The notes under the pieces: model-generated
The model's input: only the letters and a program-made list of their open reading frames with translations
Database searches by the model: none
What the model was told of the DNA's origin: nothing
Shown: positions 42,561-53,807 of the stretch, in pieces
Layout of the letters: every line of letters starts with the position of its first letter
Position numbering within the stretch: the stretch's first letter is position 1
Made by a program: the position numbers and the translations under genes
Source of the DNA: a bacterium
Lineage (GTDB): Bacteria; CLD3; SB21
Direction of reading: 5' to 3'
Length of the DNA: 64,000 bases
Assembly (NCBI GenBank): GCA_013360215.1
Contig: JABWCP010000007.1
Coordinates: 92,159-156,158, forward strand

Positions 42561-45257
42561 TTATTTTATGAGGGTCATTTTTTTTGACTGAACGAAATTA
42601 CCAGCTTGTATTCTATAAATATAAATTCCGCTAGCAACCTGCATACCTACATCATCTTTACCATCCCAAAAGGAATCATAATATCCTGCTTCAAGAAAGT
42701 GACCAAACACCGTACGCACCTCTTGCCCTTGCATATTATAAATTTTAAGAGTCACGTTAGACGCCCCGGGTATTCCAAATGAAATAGTTGTCGAAGGGTT
42801 GAAAGGATTAGGATAATTTTGGTCTAATTCAAACTTTGAAGGAGTGAAGTTTACTTTTGTTTTTGATTTTGCTAAGCAAGGTAACGCGTTGGAGTTATTT
42901 GCAATAGCCAAAGGTTCATCGCATCCACCGCCGCCGCCTGAACATACAGAAACTGGTGTGCTTGTTGAAATGGTTTGTGAGCCGCTGGACATGGTTAATG
43001 TCAAAGTAAAATCATAACTAACCTGTAAAGAAATAGATGCACTTGTACCAAGAATAGCACCATTGCGAGTCCATTGATACGAATTCGTTCCAGTACCGCC
43101 GGAAACAACAGCCGAGAAACTCCCTATCTGACCTTTGTTTACACAGGAAGGGCCTTCGATATAAGTAGACAAAGGAAGGTAATACTCACCTGAGTATTCA
43201 ACTTGTGGTCTTGAATTCCCCGCTGTATTAAACGCAACTACTACATAACTTTGCTTACCAACTAGATAAGTACTGTCAGTCCAAGACGTCACATTTGTAC
43301 CAACCGACCCGATTAAGCTGTAGCCATTTAGAGTACCATCCCATACTGAATTTGTGGCTTTTCTATAAATACGAAACCCTTGTTCTTGATTCTCTATTAT
43401 ATCAAACCAATATATACCATAAGTATATTCGCTCGGGCAAGTATTATCATTCCAACTCAAAGTACGCGAATTAGGAGAGCCTGATACTGATAGTGAAGTT
43501 GGGGTTGACGGGAGTGCAGAACCGGATTTCAGGATCAATGAATTATATAATGCATTTATGGATGGGTGATACTTTGATTCCGTTGAATTAATTAGTGCAT
43601 TCCTATATGCCTCAATGTGAGTGTCCCCAATTAATTGGCCTAAGACATTGTAACGACTGATAAATTTACTAATTAAAAACGCAGCAGACAATGATATATC
43701 ATCATTATCCCCTGTGTAATTGGGTGCTCTTAGTCCATTACCATCCCAAAGACTATAAAAAAAGCAAGCAACAGCGCCCTCGACTTTTTTATTGTTTCTA
43801 TCTGGAAATAGTATTCCTTGAGAATAATCCATAAATTGATAAGTCGGTGACGGTCCTGCTTCTACATCGTAACTGCCCCGTTCAGGAAGTGATGGCTGTT
43901 CGACTGAATACCAGTACATGTGGGTGGCAGCAGCATAAAACTCAGCCCAGCCTTCATTCCAGGCTAATGTATTGTTTGTCTCTTTTGAGAACCAGTGTGA
44001 ACTGGAATAATTGGCATCAGCTATAAAGCCGACACGGTCATATTCTATAAAATGCCCATATTCATGATAAGCGGTTTCCGTCCTTGGCGATACATCAAAA
44101 ACAATGCGCGGTGCATTGATGTTTTGACCGCCGCAATTTCCTGGTTGACAGAAAAACGCGCCATCAACATTCCTAAAGTAATAACGAACCTGATGTGGCG
44201 TATAATTTAACTGAGCTATGCTAAATTGGCGAGCTCTGTATAAATGACGAAGAGCGCTACCTTGTTTATCATTAGTTTCGAGATCACGAGCAGCAATGAC
44301 CGACGTAGTCGCACCGGAGATGTCAATCTTGACAGAATTTGAAATAAGTGGTACCATTTTAGCGCCGTTTCCAAGATCGGCATCATAACCTGCTGCGTTC
44401 GCGTTGTTTGCGTAAACACGTATTCTTTGAGAATAGTAGTTGGCCGGCTGTGAACTTGCAAACGTAAAGCTGAAATAGTAGTAGCCATTGTTATCACTGA
44501 TATCGTAGTCAACGTGCAGCGTGTTTCCTCCATAATATGGCGTATAACCGGTTGTTAGATTATCATCATAGTCCCAATCCAGATAGACTCCGACCGCTGG
44601 AATTCCTTTCATGCCATAAGGGTAATAAGGATGGTTGTATTTTATTTGCCCGGAAATCTGAACGGTGATATAATATGTTGATTCGGTCATCTCTTGGTTT
44701 TGAATTTTTTGACCAATACCTCCGTTTTTAAATGTGGTATCCATTGGAATATACGAAGCAGTAGCTTTCTGTTCATTCTCAGACCTATTAACTTCTATAG
44801 GCCATTGGGTATACTTGATACTTGGCTTAGTATCATAATTTGTAACTTCGCCATTTAAGATTTCAATGTAGATTTCAAAACTCTGATATTCAGAGAGTCT
44901 ATTTTTTTCAGATTCATCATTAGCCGGTTTGAAATGTAATTTGATTTGAAGGGTGAAATAGCCGTCCTCTGCAAAACTGAATTCCCATTTCTTAATAAAT
45001 TGTTCAAATTTGTTTTTTCGACCTTCACTTGATTTCATGATGCCGCTTTTCAAAATAAAAGATTCAGGTATACTAAAATCGACGCCTACGTCACCGCTTG
45101 CTTCCATATTGAGCGACAGGTCAATCGAAGCTTGTTTTTTGTTATGAGAAAGTTTCAAATCGTTAAGTTTAAATGGGCTTTTAGTGTCTTCAGATGCGTA
45201 GGTTAGTTTGAATCCAAATAATGCAATAAGAAAAATTAATTTCATAATTCGGGACAT
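42561..45257 (-). CDS. Secreted zinc metalloprotease-like protein with T9SS C-terminal sorting domain
   Basis: 898 residues with a signal peptide. An N-terminal beta-rich region (about 25-310) precedes a gluzincin-like site: TAYHEYGHFIEYDRVGF with HEYGH at about 397-401 and a likely third ligand in NEGWAEFYAA about 35 residues later. Then a fibronectin-like segment (about 580-680), an Ig/PKD-like segment with GGTGTNSYQW, and FELDQNYPNPFNPSTT opening a type-A T9SS sorting domain that ends QSKKMTLIK. The C-terminal domain is close to that of the esterase at 1.3-3.4 kb. It should be surface-exposed or released and cleave proteins. It lies 17 bases after a lipoprotein gene in the cassette between korB and the Rnf-linked genes. 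Confidence 0.82.
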   Translation of the reverse strand: MSRIMKLIFLIALFGFKLTYASEDTKSPFKLNDLKLSHNKKQASIDLSLNMEASGDVGVDFSIPESFILKSGIMKSSEGRKNKFEQFIKKWEFSFAEDGYFTLQIKLHFKPANDESEKNRLSEYQSFEIYIEILNGEVTNYDTKPSIKYTQWPIEVNRSENEQKATASYIPMDTTFKNGGIGQKIQNQEMTESTYYITVQISGQIKYNHPYYPYGMKGIPAVGVYLDWDYDDNLTTGYTPYYGGNTLHVDYDISDNNGYYYFSFTFASSQPANYYSQRIRVYANNANAAGYDADLGNGAKMVPLISNSVKIDISGATTSVIAARDLETNDKQGSALRHLYRARQFSIAQLNYTPHQVRYYFRNVDGAFFCQPGNCGGQNINAPRIVFDVSPRTETAYHEYGHFIEYDRVGFIADANYSSSHWFSKETNNTLAWNEGWAEFYAAATHMYWYSVEQPSLPERGSYDVEAGPSPTYQFMDYSQGILFPDRNNKKVEGAVACFFYSLWDGNGLRAPNYTGDNDDISLSAAFLISKFISRYNVLGQLIGDTHIEAYRNALINSTESKYHPSINALYNSLILKSGSALPSTPTSLSVSGSPNSRTLSWNDNTCPSEYTYGIYWFDIIENQEQGFRIYRKATNSVWDGTLNGYSLIGSVGTNVTSWTDSTYLVGKQSYVVVAFNTAGNSRPQVEYSGEYYLPLSTYIEGPSCVNKGQIGSFSAVVSGGTGTNSYQWTRNGAILGTSASISLQVSYDFTLTLTMSSGSQTISTSTPVSVCSGGGGGCDEPLAIANNSNALPCLAKSKTKVNFTPSKFELDQNYPNPFNPSTTISFGIPGASNVTLKIYNMQGQEVRTVFGHFLEAGYYDSFWDGKDDVGMQVASGIYIYRIQAGNFVQSKKMTLIK

Positions 45258-45274
45258 AATGAATCTCCTTAATC

Positions 45275-45787
45275 CTATTTATATGGTTTAACAAGACAAT
45301 CACTAGGCACTCCGTCATCGACAGGTCCAAACTTTGAACGGGTTTCCACCGAATTGACGAGATAGTATTGCAGACTGTCTATAACATACAGCGAATCCAT
45401 TCGGAATAGAAAACATGCCAAGATTCGTAAATTGGTAGCATCGCCTAGGTCTATGATTTTCCACATCTGTTCATATACAGAATCCTTTTCAAAGACAACT
45501 TCTCCGTACGTAATATGACTTACAGAGTCGGAACCCAAAGTATCTAAGAACGGGGAAGTAATAATAATACTTCCTGCTGAAAGCATAATTATTCCTTTTC
45601 CATCAAAAGCGGGCTTGATGCGCGTTTTAACTGTAATTGTGTCGCCAACTTTAATGCTATCGACATTGCAGTTTATTTGTAGGCTCCCGGTTTCAAACAC
45701 ACTAGGACCTGAATAGGGTTCCGGTTCATCTTTATGATTACATGAAATAATCGCATAAGAAAATAAGAAAAGAATTAGCGTTTTCAT
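45275..45787 (-). CDS. Putative lipoprotein, function unknown
   Basis: 170 residues. Signal with lipobox AIISC at about 12-16, then a charged linker (NHKDEPEPYSG). The mature domain of about 150 residues is beta-rich (LQINCNVDSIKVGDTITVKTRIKPAFDGKGIIML) and may be an Ig-like fold; no family is recognised. It lies between a small exported protein and the T9SS metalloprotease, with 12 and 17 base gaps, so the three form one unit. The start MKTLILFLFSY has GGGGG-type purine sequence just before it (AAAAGGGGGAAA). Confidence 0.6.
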   Translation of the reverse strand: MKTLILFLFSYAIISCNHKDEPEPYSGPSVFETGSLQINCNVDSIKVGDTITVKTRIKPAFDGKGIIMLSAGSIIITSPFLDTLGSDSVSHITYGEVVFEKDSVYEQMWKIIDLGDATNLRILACFLFRMDSLYVIDSLQYYLVNSVETRSKFGPVDDGVPSDCLVKPYK

Positions 45788-45799
45788 TTTCCCCCTTTT

Positions 45800-46060
45800 C
45801 TATTGGTTGATTGATTCGGTTTTTTTTGTATTACTCCATTTCATATCTCGTTGTAGCGCTTTGGCCGAGGTTTGATTTTGCTCATTGGGAGGTACGTGAT
45901 ACCAATCTAAGTTCTCTACTCTTGCTGATTCAGCAGTGCTATCTGGAAAGCCCCCACAATCCAAACAATCTTCTTCTGTACATGAGAAGTTTGGTGAAAA
46001 TACGAACAAAAATGAAAGCAAAACAAAAAAACATAGCATAAAACCTTTATACGTCATCAT
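45800..46060 (-). CDS. Small exported protein or lipoprotein, function unknown
   Basis: 86 residues. GGAG lies 8 bases before the ATG. The N-terminal 27 residues form a strong hydrophobic signal (MLCFFVLLSFLFVFSPNFSC) followed by TEEDCLDCGGFPDS; the first Cys could be a lipobox Cys although the -3 residue is Asn, not the usual Leu. The Cys trio C-x4-C-x2-C might bind metal or form disulfides. The rest is polar and probably disordered. It is the first gene of the cassette with the T9SS metalloprotease. Confidence 0.5.
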   Translation of the reverse strand: MMTYKGFMLCFFVLLSFLFVFSPNFSCTEEDCLDCGGFPDSTAESARVENLDWYHVPPNEQNQTSAKALQRDMKWSNTKKTESINQ

Positions 46061-46100
46061 AAAATTTACTCCAAATTTTCTTACGCTATTTATATCGAAT

Positions 46101-46132
46101 CAAATATATTCTAACTGAAGAATTTGAAATAA
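46101..46132 (-). promoter_or_regulatory. Possible TAnnTTTG-type promoter of the T9SS metalloprotease cassette
   Basis: On the minus strand TATATTTG (46108-46101) matches the Bacteroidota -7 element and is preceded, about 17 bases upstream, by TTTCAAA at the position of the -33 element. It lies 40 bases before the first cassette gene. The second cassette (esterase) also has such an element. Confidence 0.35.
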
Positions 46133-46140
46133 CATTTCAT

Positions 46141-47094
46141 TTACACCGCAAATTTGTCTAATTCCTTGTGGATCGCGCGCATTTTGTCCTCCGGTGAAAT
46201 GCCGAGATTGTGCGCACCGTAATCATCATACCGTTCGGCGTTCTTATTCTGATACAAAAGGCCGATCACTTCGCGGTCATGATTGCCCGCCAAAGTTCTG
46301 GCCTGATTGATATCCGACGGATCATGCTCGACCACGTTTTTATATATTTTTGTGATCGCGGGGTCAACTTGAATTCCGTTTTTATGCGTCAAAAGTGTGA
46401 TCGCATCGGGACTGCTCATGGTTGTCTGAAAAAGATCTTTTTGGAAAACCGGGCAACGTTGTAAAACGCGGATAAACGACAAACCGGGATGATTGTAACC
46501 GGCTTCGATCGTAGCGTACAGATGCGCCGGATTCCAATCTACCGTCTGTGCGACGAAGGAAACATTGGAGACGCCGAGCGTGGTTTGTATCGGATTGATC
46601 GGAGGTAATTGCGATCCGCGCGGTGAGGTATTGGAAACTGTACCTTTATTGGAAGTCGGTGAAGCTTGTCCTTTGGTCAATCCATAAATTTCGTTGTCCA
46701 GAAGCAGCACGGTGATATTCATATTATAGCGAATGGCGTGAATCCAATGCGCCGTACCGATGGAGCAACAATCGCCGTCGCCGGTGGCGACAAACACATG
46801 CAGATCCGGACGGCGAAATTTGATACCATTGGCTACGGGAAGTGCACGGCCGTGCAAACCGTGAAATCCGTAGGTTTTCATATAATGCGGCAGACGGCTC
46901 GAACAGCCGATGCCGGACACAAATACTGTTTTTTCGGGCGGTAATTGTTTTTCGCTGCACAGTCTTTGTACAGCGGTCAAAATGCCGTGATCGCCGCATC
47001 CCGGACACCAGCGTGCCGTTGCGCTTTCATAGTCGGCTAACGTGTAATAATCCTCAGGTATATCGAGGACGCAATCGGATTTTAATCCAAACAC
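46141..47094 (-). CDS. korB: 2-oxoacid:ferredoxin oxidoreductase beta subunit (2-oxoglutarate type)
   Basis: 317 residues. ARWCPGCGDHGIL gives the first Cys pair of the [4Fe-4S] cluster, SGIGCSSRLPHYMKTYGFHGLHGRALPVANG is the typical central segment, and GDGDCCSIG through LLDNEIYGLTKGQASPTS is the thiamine-diphosphate/Mg site. With KorA it oxidises a 2-oxoacid (probably 2-oxoglutarate, perhaps pyruvate) with CoA to acyl-CoA and reduced ferredoxin. Its last codons (LDKFAV) lie in the 19-bp repeat that flanks the cassette, and a second copy of that end remains at 42.5 kb. The gene is 43 bases after korA. Confidence 0.95.
   Translation of the reverse strand: MFGLKSDCVLDIPEDYYTLADYESATARWCPGCGDHGILTAVQRLCSEKQLPPEKTVFVSGIGCSSRLPHYMKTYGFHGLHGRALPVANGIKFRRPDLHVFVATGDGDCCSIGTAHWIHAIRYNMNITVLLLDNEIYGLTKGQASPTSNKGTVSNTSPRGSQLPPINPIQTTLGVSNVSFVAQTVDWNPAHLYATIEAGYNHPGLSFIRVLQRCPVFQKDLFQTTMSSPDAITLLTHKNGIQVDPAITKIYKNVVEHDPSDINQARTLAGNHDREVIGLLYQNKNAERYDDYGAHNLGISPEDKMRAIHKELDKFAV
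46145..46163. repeat. Right copy of the 19-bp direct repeat, within the end of korB
   Basis: Identical to 42503-42521. This copy encodes the present C-terminus LDKFAV of KorB (stop TAA). Sequence beyond the 19 bases is similar for only a few more positions, so the duplication is short. Confidence 0.85.
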
Positions 47095-47137
47095 GGGAGT
47101 GCTCCTTTATATGATTTTATTATTATAGTTGACATGG

Positions 47138-49045
47138 TCAGGCCATAACCGGTTCGTCGTTTTCGACCAGGGATAATTCCTTTTTGATCATATCCAAGAT
47201 CATGCCCGGACGTATCGGTTGGCCGTGCACATTGGAGAAACAATCCACATCGGTCAATGTGTGAGCGCGCAAGTACCAGGCCAGTTGCGACATCCGGCGG
47301 TTTTCCGGCGTGATCAGCGGATCATTCAGATTATCCGAATAGTTGATTTCCACCGTCATGACTTTTTTGAACCGTTTGAAAATATCTTTGAGACCCGGTT
47401 CTATCGGCGAGAGGAAACGCAGATGCAGAGACGATACGCGACCGCCCAATGCACGGGCACGATGGACGGCTTCTTCGATCGCACCGAGGGTCGAACCCCA
47501 GCCGACGATCAGCAGATCACCTTCGGGATCGCCGTTGACGACCGGCGGTTTGAGTGATTGGAGAAATGCGGCCAGCTTACGGCTGCGCATATCGCAACCG
47601 ACCTGATTGGTTGCCGCTTCGTACGCGACTTTGCTGCGCTGGTCATGAGCCAATCCGGTGAGAGTGTACATCCCGTTTTTCTGGCCGGGTATCGGGCGGC
47701 GGCTGAGGCCAGTTTCTTCATCCCAATCAAACGCCGGAACGCCTTCGCGCCACGGGCTTTGATCAATCGGCGGAGCAAACCATTCCTGATTGATTTGCGG
47801 ACGCGGGTACGGCTGTACGCCGGTTGCGAGATTGGCATCGCTGAGCAAAATGACCGGCATGCGGAAAGCCTCCGCAAGACGCCGGGCGAGAATGACGAAG
47901 TGAAAACATTCTTCGATCGTTGCAGCGGCTAAAACTATTTTTGGGGCATCGCCGGGTTGGCCGTATAGCGCATAGAGTAAATCACCTTGTTCGACTTTGG
48001 TCGGTAAACCGGTCGAAGGTCCGCCGCGCTGGACATTGACGATCACGAGGGGAACTTCCGCCATGACCGCAAGGCCGATGAATTCGGTTTTGAGCGCCAT
48101 GCCGGGTCCGGAGGTGATCGTGATGGCCGTTTTACCGGCATACGATGCGCCGATGGCAAAACCGATTGCGGCGATTTCATCTTCCGCTTGATGGATCAGC
48201 CCGCCCGCTGCTTCAAAACATTCAGCCAAATGATGCGATGCCGATGTCGCCGGGGTGATGGGATACATGGAACACAATTCGATGCCTGCGGCCAATGTGC
48301 CGAGACTGATCGCTTCATTACCATTCATCACGACAAATTGTTCATCGGTCGCCATCGCCGGTATGTCATATTGAAATTTGAGATTTTGTTCGGCCCAGGC
48401 GTATCCCGCACGGAACAGTTTGAGGTTGACGTCCACGACGTCTTGCTTTTTTTTGCGGAAAGTATGACGAATCTGATTTTCGGCTTTGGCCGTATCGCGC
48501 TGATAGATGCAGCACAACATGCCGAAAACCCACATGTTTTTGCCCTTGCGCGGATCAGCGATATGCTTCATGGATTCTTGTTCGATCGGTATCTCGATCA
48601 CGTCATATCCGCGCGATTTCAGATCGTTGAGACCTTCGGTATATTCGTCCTGTATTTTTTTGACATCATGTTTGGCCCACTTGTTATCCAGAAGGATTTT
48701 TGTACCCGGGCGAAACGCTTTTTGATCAATGCGCCCATAAAGCACCTGTTCATTCAACGCAACGACCAGGTCGGCTTCGTCGCCCATATTGGTTATTTTT
48801 TTGGAGCCAATGCGGATACGAATACCCGACGCACCGGCTTTGGAACGTGCCGGCGGTTGGATTTCGGCGGGAATGATCTCGACGGTCCAAACCCCATTGC
48901 CCATTTTGGCGGACAGCATACCGAGCGATTGACCGGCCTTTTGTGCGCCTTCACCGGAATCGCTGACAATTTCTACAATATGTTCGTGAATTAAGGTTTT
49001 TTGGACTGAGGCATGATTTCCCCCGGAAGAAGTGGATTCTTTCAT
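47138..49045 (-). CDS. korA: 2-oxoacid:ferredoxin oxidoreductase, fused gamma-alpha subunit
   Basis: 635 residues, normal for the gamma-alpha fused KorA. The gamma domain (about 15-225) begins VEIVSDSGEGAQKAGQSLGML; the alpha domain opens with NGNEAISLGTLAAGIELCSMYPITPATSASHHLAE and contains IHQAEDEIAAIGFAIGASYAG and VNVQRGGPSTGLPTKVEQGDL. GAGGAAA precedes the ATG. It is the first gene of the long minus-strand array that continues into the Rnf genes, so 2-oxoacid oxidation and ferredoxin use are encoded together. Upstream is a 615-base gap containing a repeat copy. Confidence 0.95.
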   Translation of the reverse strand: MKESTSSGGNHASVQKTLIHEHIVEIVSDSGEGAQKAGQSLGMLSAKMGNGVWTVEIIPAEIQPPARSKAGASGIRIRIGSKKITNMGDEADLVVALNEQVLYGRIDQKAFRPGTKILLDNKWAKHDVKKIQDEYTEGLNDLKSRGYDVIEIPIEQESMKHIADPRKGKNMWVFGMLCCIYQRDTAKAENQIRHTFRKKKQDVVDVNLKLFRAGYAWAEQNLKFQYDIPAMATDEQFVVMNGNEAISLGTLAAGIELCSMYPITPATSASHHLAECFEAAGGLIHQAEDEIAAIGFAIGASYAGKTAITITSGPGMALKTEFIGLAVMAEVPLVIVNVQRGGPSTGLPTKVEQGDLLYALYGQPGDAPKIVLAAATIEECFHFVILARRLAEAFRMPVILLSDANLATGVQPYPRPQINQEWFAPPIDQSPWREGVPAFDWDEETGLSRRPIPGQKNGMYTLTGLAHDQRSKVAYEAATNQVGCDMRSRKLAAFLQSLKPPVVNGDPEGDLLIVGWGSTLGAIEEAVHRARALGGRVSSLHLRFLSPIEPGLKDIFKRFKKVMTVEINYSDNLNDPLITPENRRMSQLAWYLRAHTLTDVDCFSNVHGQPIRPGMILDMIKKELSLVENDEPVMA

Positions 49046-49267
49046 GATTTCCTCGTTGATATCGGTTAATAAAGGACTTAAAAAGACTATATCATTACTT
49101 TTGTCAGGATAAATGTCGTTTCGGAATTCTCATGAAACAATGACATTAGTCTTGAATCAGCATGACCTTTATAAGGCGAAGTATCAATAGAAAGAAGGGA
49201 TGAACCGCGTATAATGGAAAAAAATACCCATAACCAATGATGCGAATATTGGAGTTCCAAAAACATA

Positions 49268-49470
49268 GTTTAGATTTCTCTTTGCGGCTTTGCGAGAGGT
49301 TATTACTGATAATTATTTCGGTAGGTACAAGACACTTCGGTACGTCGCTTTGCTCCTACTTGATATCTGATAGCGTGCGCCGAGTTGAGACGCTTATAGT
49401 AACAGAATACATATTCTCGCCAAGACGCCAAGTACCCAGAGTACAATCGAAATATGGTTATTGCGGCGTT
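49268..49470. repeat. Isolated copy of the 182-base hairpin repeat
   Basis: Diverged copy of the units at 27902-28610 in the same orientation: CTCTTTGCGGCTTTGCGAGAGGTTATTACTGAT-like start (begins mid-unit), then GACACTTCGGTACGTCGCTTTGCTCCTAC, CGCCGAGTTGAG, and TATTCTCGCCAAGACGCCAAG. It lies in the 615-base gap between divergent korA and the Ca2+/H+ antiporter gene. The remainder of the gap holds the korA upstream region and a palindrome near the antiporter gene. Confidence 0.8.
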
Positions 49471-49567
49471 GTACAAAAACATGTACACATCAAGACGTCA
49501 GATGCGCTAAGAATACGCCCACGCCAAAAACACTTTATCCATTCTTTGGCGGGTCTTGCTTTTGTCT

Positions 49568-49589
49568 CGTTTATTTAATTAAATAAACG
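49568..49589. promoter_or_regulatory. Perfect 22-bp palindrome upstream of the Ca2+/H+ antiporter gene
   Basis: Half-site CGTTTATTTAA, repeated exactly as its reverse complement with no spacer, 72 bases before the antiporter start. It has no following T-run in either direction that would make it a strong terminator, so an operator for a dimeric regulator is possible. A possible -10 (TATAGT) lies about 20 bases downstream. Confidence 0.35.
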
Positions 49590-49660
49590 CACCTGCCTGT
49601 ACGATTACTTTATATAGTTGAAAAAATACGTCCGTAAAATAATAAAAGGAGTCCCATCCA

Positions 49661-50746
49661 ATGAGCGTCGGAAAATTTAAAATCGAACCGTTGATGCTAT
49701 TGTTGGTTTTTGTGCCGATCAGTATTGTATTGGAAGTGATGCATGCCGATCCGGTTTGGATTTTTGTGTCAGCGTGCGGAGCGATTATTCCTTTGGCGGG
49801 TCTTATGGGAAAAGCCACGGAGCATCTTTCGCATAGTCTCGGCGCCGGGTTGGGTGGCCTGCTCAATGCGACGTTTGGCAATGCGGCGGAATTGATCATC
49901 GCGCTTTTTGCACTCAAAGCTGGTTTGCACGATGTAGTCAAAGCGTCGCTGACGGGATCCATTATTGGAAATATTTTGCTTGTGCTCGGTTTGAGTATTA
50001 CAGTGGGCGGGCTTAAATTTGACAAACAAACGTTTAATCGTACCGCTTCCAGTAACGGCGCTACGCTTTTGGCCCTGAGTGCAATTGCGCTGGTAGTACC
50101 GGCCATTTTTCATATGCTCGTCAAAGGTCATCCCGATGCACATGAACAGGAATTGAGTCTGGAAATCGCCATCGTACTTTTTGTGATTTATATTTTGAGT
50201 TTGATTTTTTCACTGCGCACGCACAAACATTTGTACGCCGGCGACAGCGCCGAGGTGCCGCATGAACATGACGGTCCTATTTGGTCAAAAAACAAAGCGA
50301 TCGGCGTTCTGCTGGCTGCAACGGCATTCGTAGCCCTGATGAGTGAATTCCTTGTGGGCGCCGTCGAACATACGGCTAAAACCTTCGGCATGACGGATGT
50401 TTTTGTCGGTGTGATTTTAGTGGCGATCATCGGTAATGCGGCAGAACACAGTACGGCTATTTTAGTGTCGGCTAAAAATCAAATGGATCTTGCGATGAAT
50501 ATTGCTATCGGATCAAGTATTCAGATTGCGTTATTCGTTGCCCCGGTACTGGTGTTTGCGAGCTATTTTTTTGGTCAACCGATGGATTTGATTTTTACGA
50601 CATTCGAAGTTCTGGCGGTAGCGTTATCGGTTGCCGTACTGGCTTTGGTGACAATAGACGGTGAGTCCAACTGGATGGAAGGCGTTCAACTTTTGGCGGT
50701 GTATGTGATATTAGGTATCGCGTTTTATTATTTGCCCGCGCATTAA
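49661..50746 (+). CDS. Calcium/proton antiporter, CaCA superfamily (Cax/ChaA type)
   Basis: 361 residues with about 11 membrane helices. The two alpha-repeat motifs are present: [17 protein letters not shown] (about 68-84) and [31 protein letters not shown] (about 250-280), each with the acidic residue that binds Ca2+. Length fits the bacterial Cax family. It exports calcium in exchange for protons across the inner membrane. AAAGGAG precedes the ATG. It stands alone, with a palindrome upstream and an intrinsic terminator downstream. Confidence 0.95.
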   Translation: MSVGKFKIEPLMLLLVFVPISIVLEVMHADPVWIFVSACGAIIPLAGLMGKATEHLSHSLGAGLGGLLNATFGNAAELIIALFALKAGLHDVVKASLTGSIIGNILLVLGLSITVGGLKFDKQTFNRTASSNGATLLALSAIALVVPAIFHMLVKGHPDAHEQELSLEIAIVLFVIYILSLIFSLRTHKHLYAGDSAEVPHEHDGPIWSKNKAIGVLLAATAFVALMSEFLVGAVEHTAKTFGMTDVFVGVILVAIIGNAAEHSTAILVSAKNQMDLAMNIAIGSSIQIALFVAPVLVFASYFFGQPMDLIFTTFEVLAVALSVAVLALVTIDGESNWMEGVQLLAVYVILGIAFYYLPAH

Positions 50747-50768
50747 AAAAACCTAGGATAATTTTGGA

Positions 50769-50822
50769 GGACGTCGAGCGTTGTGTTTAACACGATACGC
50801 CGAGACGTCCTTATTTTTTTTA
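50769..50822 (+). terminator. Intrinsic terminator after the antiporter gene
   Basis: GGACGTC pairs with GACGTCC (50804-50810) around an inner small hairpin (GTGT/ACAC), then TTATTTTTTTTT. It lies 22 bases after the stop codon. Confidence 0.85.
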
Positions 50823-50913
50823 CGCATCGCGATAAAACAGTTATCGGTCATTTCGGCGGGATTACGCAACGACTTAGAAATGACAGACTCTTAGAAAATT
50901 TATCAGCGGTGGA

Positions 50914-51588
50914 TTATCCCACTTTCGCGTGTACGGTCAATAAATCATTTCCGAGTATGGCGTGAAGTTGATCGCCTGTCACGACCGGACCGACGCCTTT
51001 CGGCGTTCCCGTATAGATCAGATCGCCGCGCTCCAGTGTAAAAAATTGTGAAACGTAACTTACGATAGCGGCGATATCAAATATCATATCCGATGTATTG
51101 CCGTTTTGACGGATCGTACCGTTGACAAGAAGTTTGATATCTTGCTGCATGATATTTCCGGTCTGTTCTTTAGGCATAACCTGAGAAATGCACGCCGAGG
51201 TGTCAAAGCCTTTAGCGATCGTCCAGGGCCGTCCTTTTCTCTTGGCTTCGCTTTGCAGATCGCGCAATGTCATGTCTAGTCCGACAGCGTAACCGAGTAC
51301 GTGATGCATTGCATCGGCCGGTGATATTTGTTTTCCGGTTTTTCCGATCACGATGATGAGTTCGACCTCATGATGCATATCGTTGGAAACGGACGGACGT
51401 AGGATCGTACCGCCGTCGTATATCAGCGCGGAAGGCGGTTTCATAAAAATCACCGGTTCGGTAGGAAAATCGGGTTCTTTGCCCGCCGGCGTCAATTCGA
51501 TGATGTGTTCGCGGTAGTTTTGGCCGACGCATAAAATTTTTGAAACGGGTATTTTTTCTCCCGATGTGTGCATAGTGACATGTGCCAT
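50914..51588 (-). CDS. Fumarylacetoacetate hydrolase family protein
   Basis: 224 residues, a size typical of the short FAH-family enzymes (acylpyruvases, oxaloacetate decarboxylases, 2-hydroxyhepta-dienedioate isomerases). Motifs: KILCVGQNYREHI near the start, VIFMKPPSALI, the metal ligands in HHEVELIIVIGK, the Asp in VGLDMTLRDLQ, and KGFDTSACISQV. It binds Mg2+ or Mn2+ and acts on a 2-oxo acid type substrate in the cytoplasm; the exact substrate cannot be told. It is divergent from thiC and stands alone. The start MAHVTMHTSG has AAGGAAA upstream. Confidence 0.92.
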   Translation of the reverse strand: MAHVTMHTSGEKIPVSKILCVGQNYREHIIELTPAGKEPDFPTEPVIFMKPPSALIYDGGTILRPSVSNDMHHEVELIIVIGKTGKQISPADAMHHVLGYAVGLDMTLRDLQSEAKRKGRPWTIAKGFDTSACISQVMPKEQTGNIMQQDIKLLVNGTIRQNGNTSDMIFDIAAIVSYVSQFFTLERGDLIYTGTPKGVGPVVTGDQLHAILGNDLLTVHAKVG

Positions 51589-51680
51589 GATATTTTCCTT
51601 GGGCTTGAATTGTGTGCAATAACTTAGTAAGTTTTTACGCGATCAGGAAGAGATAATTTCTAATCGCACCGTCTGTCTAA

Positions 51681-53588
<1,908 letters not shown>

Positions 53589-53705
53589 CACGGCTAGCGG
53601 CCTGAATAAAAAACGGCGGCTTCTAAAATGCGTATGAAACGATACGTTGGGCGTGAAGTAATCACGGTATAAATTTTGTAGTTTAAACCGAGTTCCTAGG
53701 CATGC

Positions 53706-53752
53706 TGTTGAGATTTAAGAGTATAACAACATGTGTTACAAAATCTCTAACA
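53706..53752. promoter_or_regulatory. Stem-loop between thiC and the LytS-type kinase gene
   Basis: TGTTGAGATTT (53706-53716) pairs with AAATCTCTAACA (53741-53752), one bulged base, enclosing an inner palindrome (AACACATGTTGTT on the minus strand). No T-run follows, so it is not a typical terminator. It lies about 55 bases before the kinase gene and may be an operator or leader structure. Confidence 0.3.
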
Positions 53753-53807
53753 GTCGTTAATATATACCGGCATTATTCCAAAAGTCGGCACGATCATTTT
53801 AATACCC

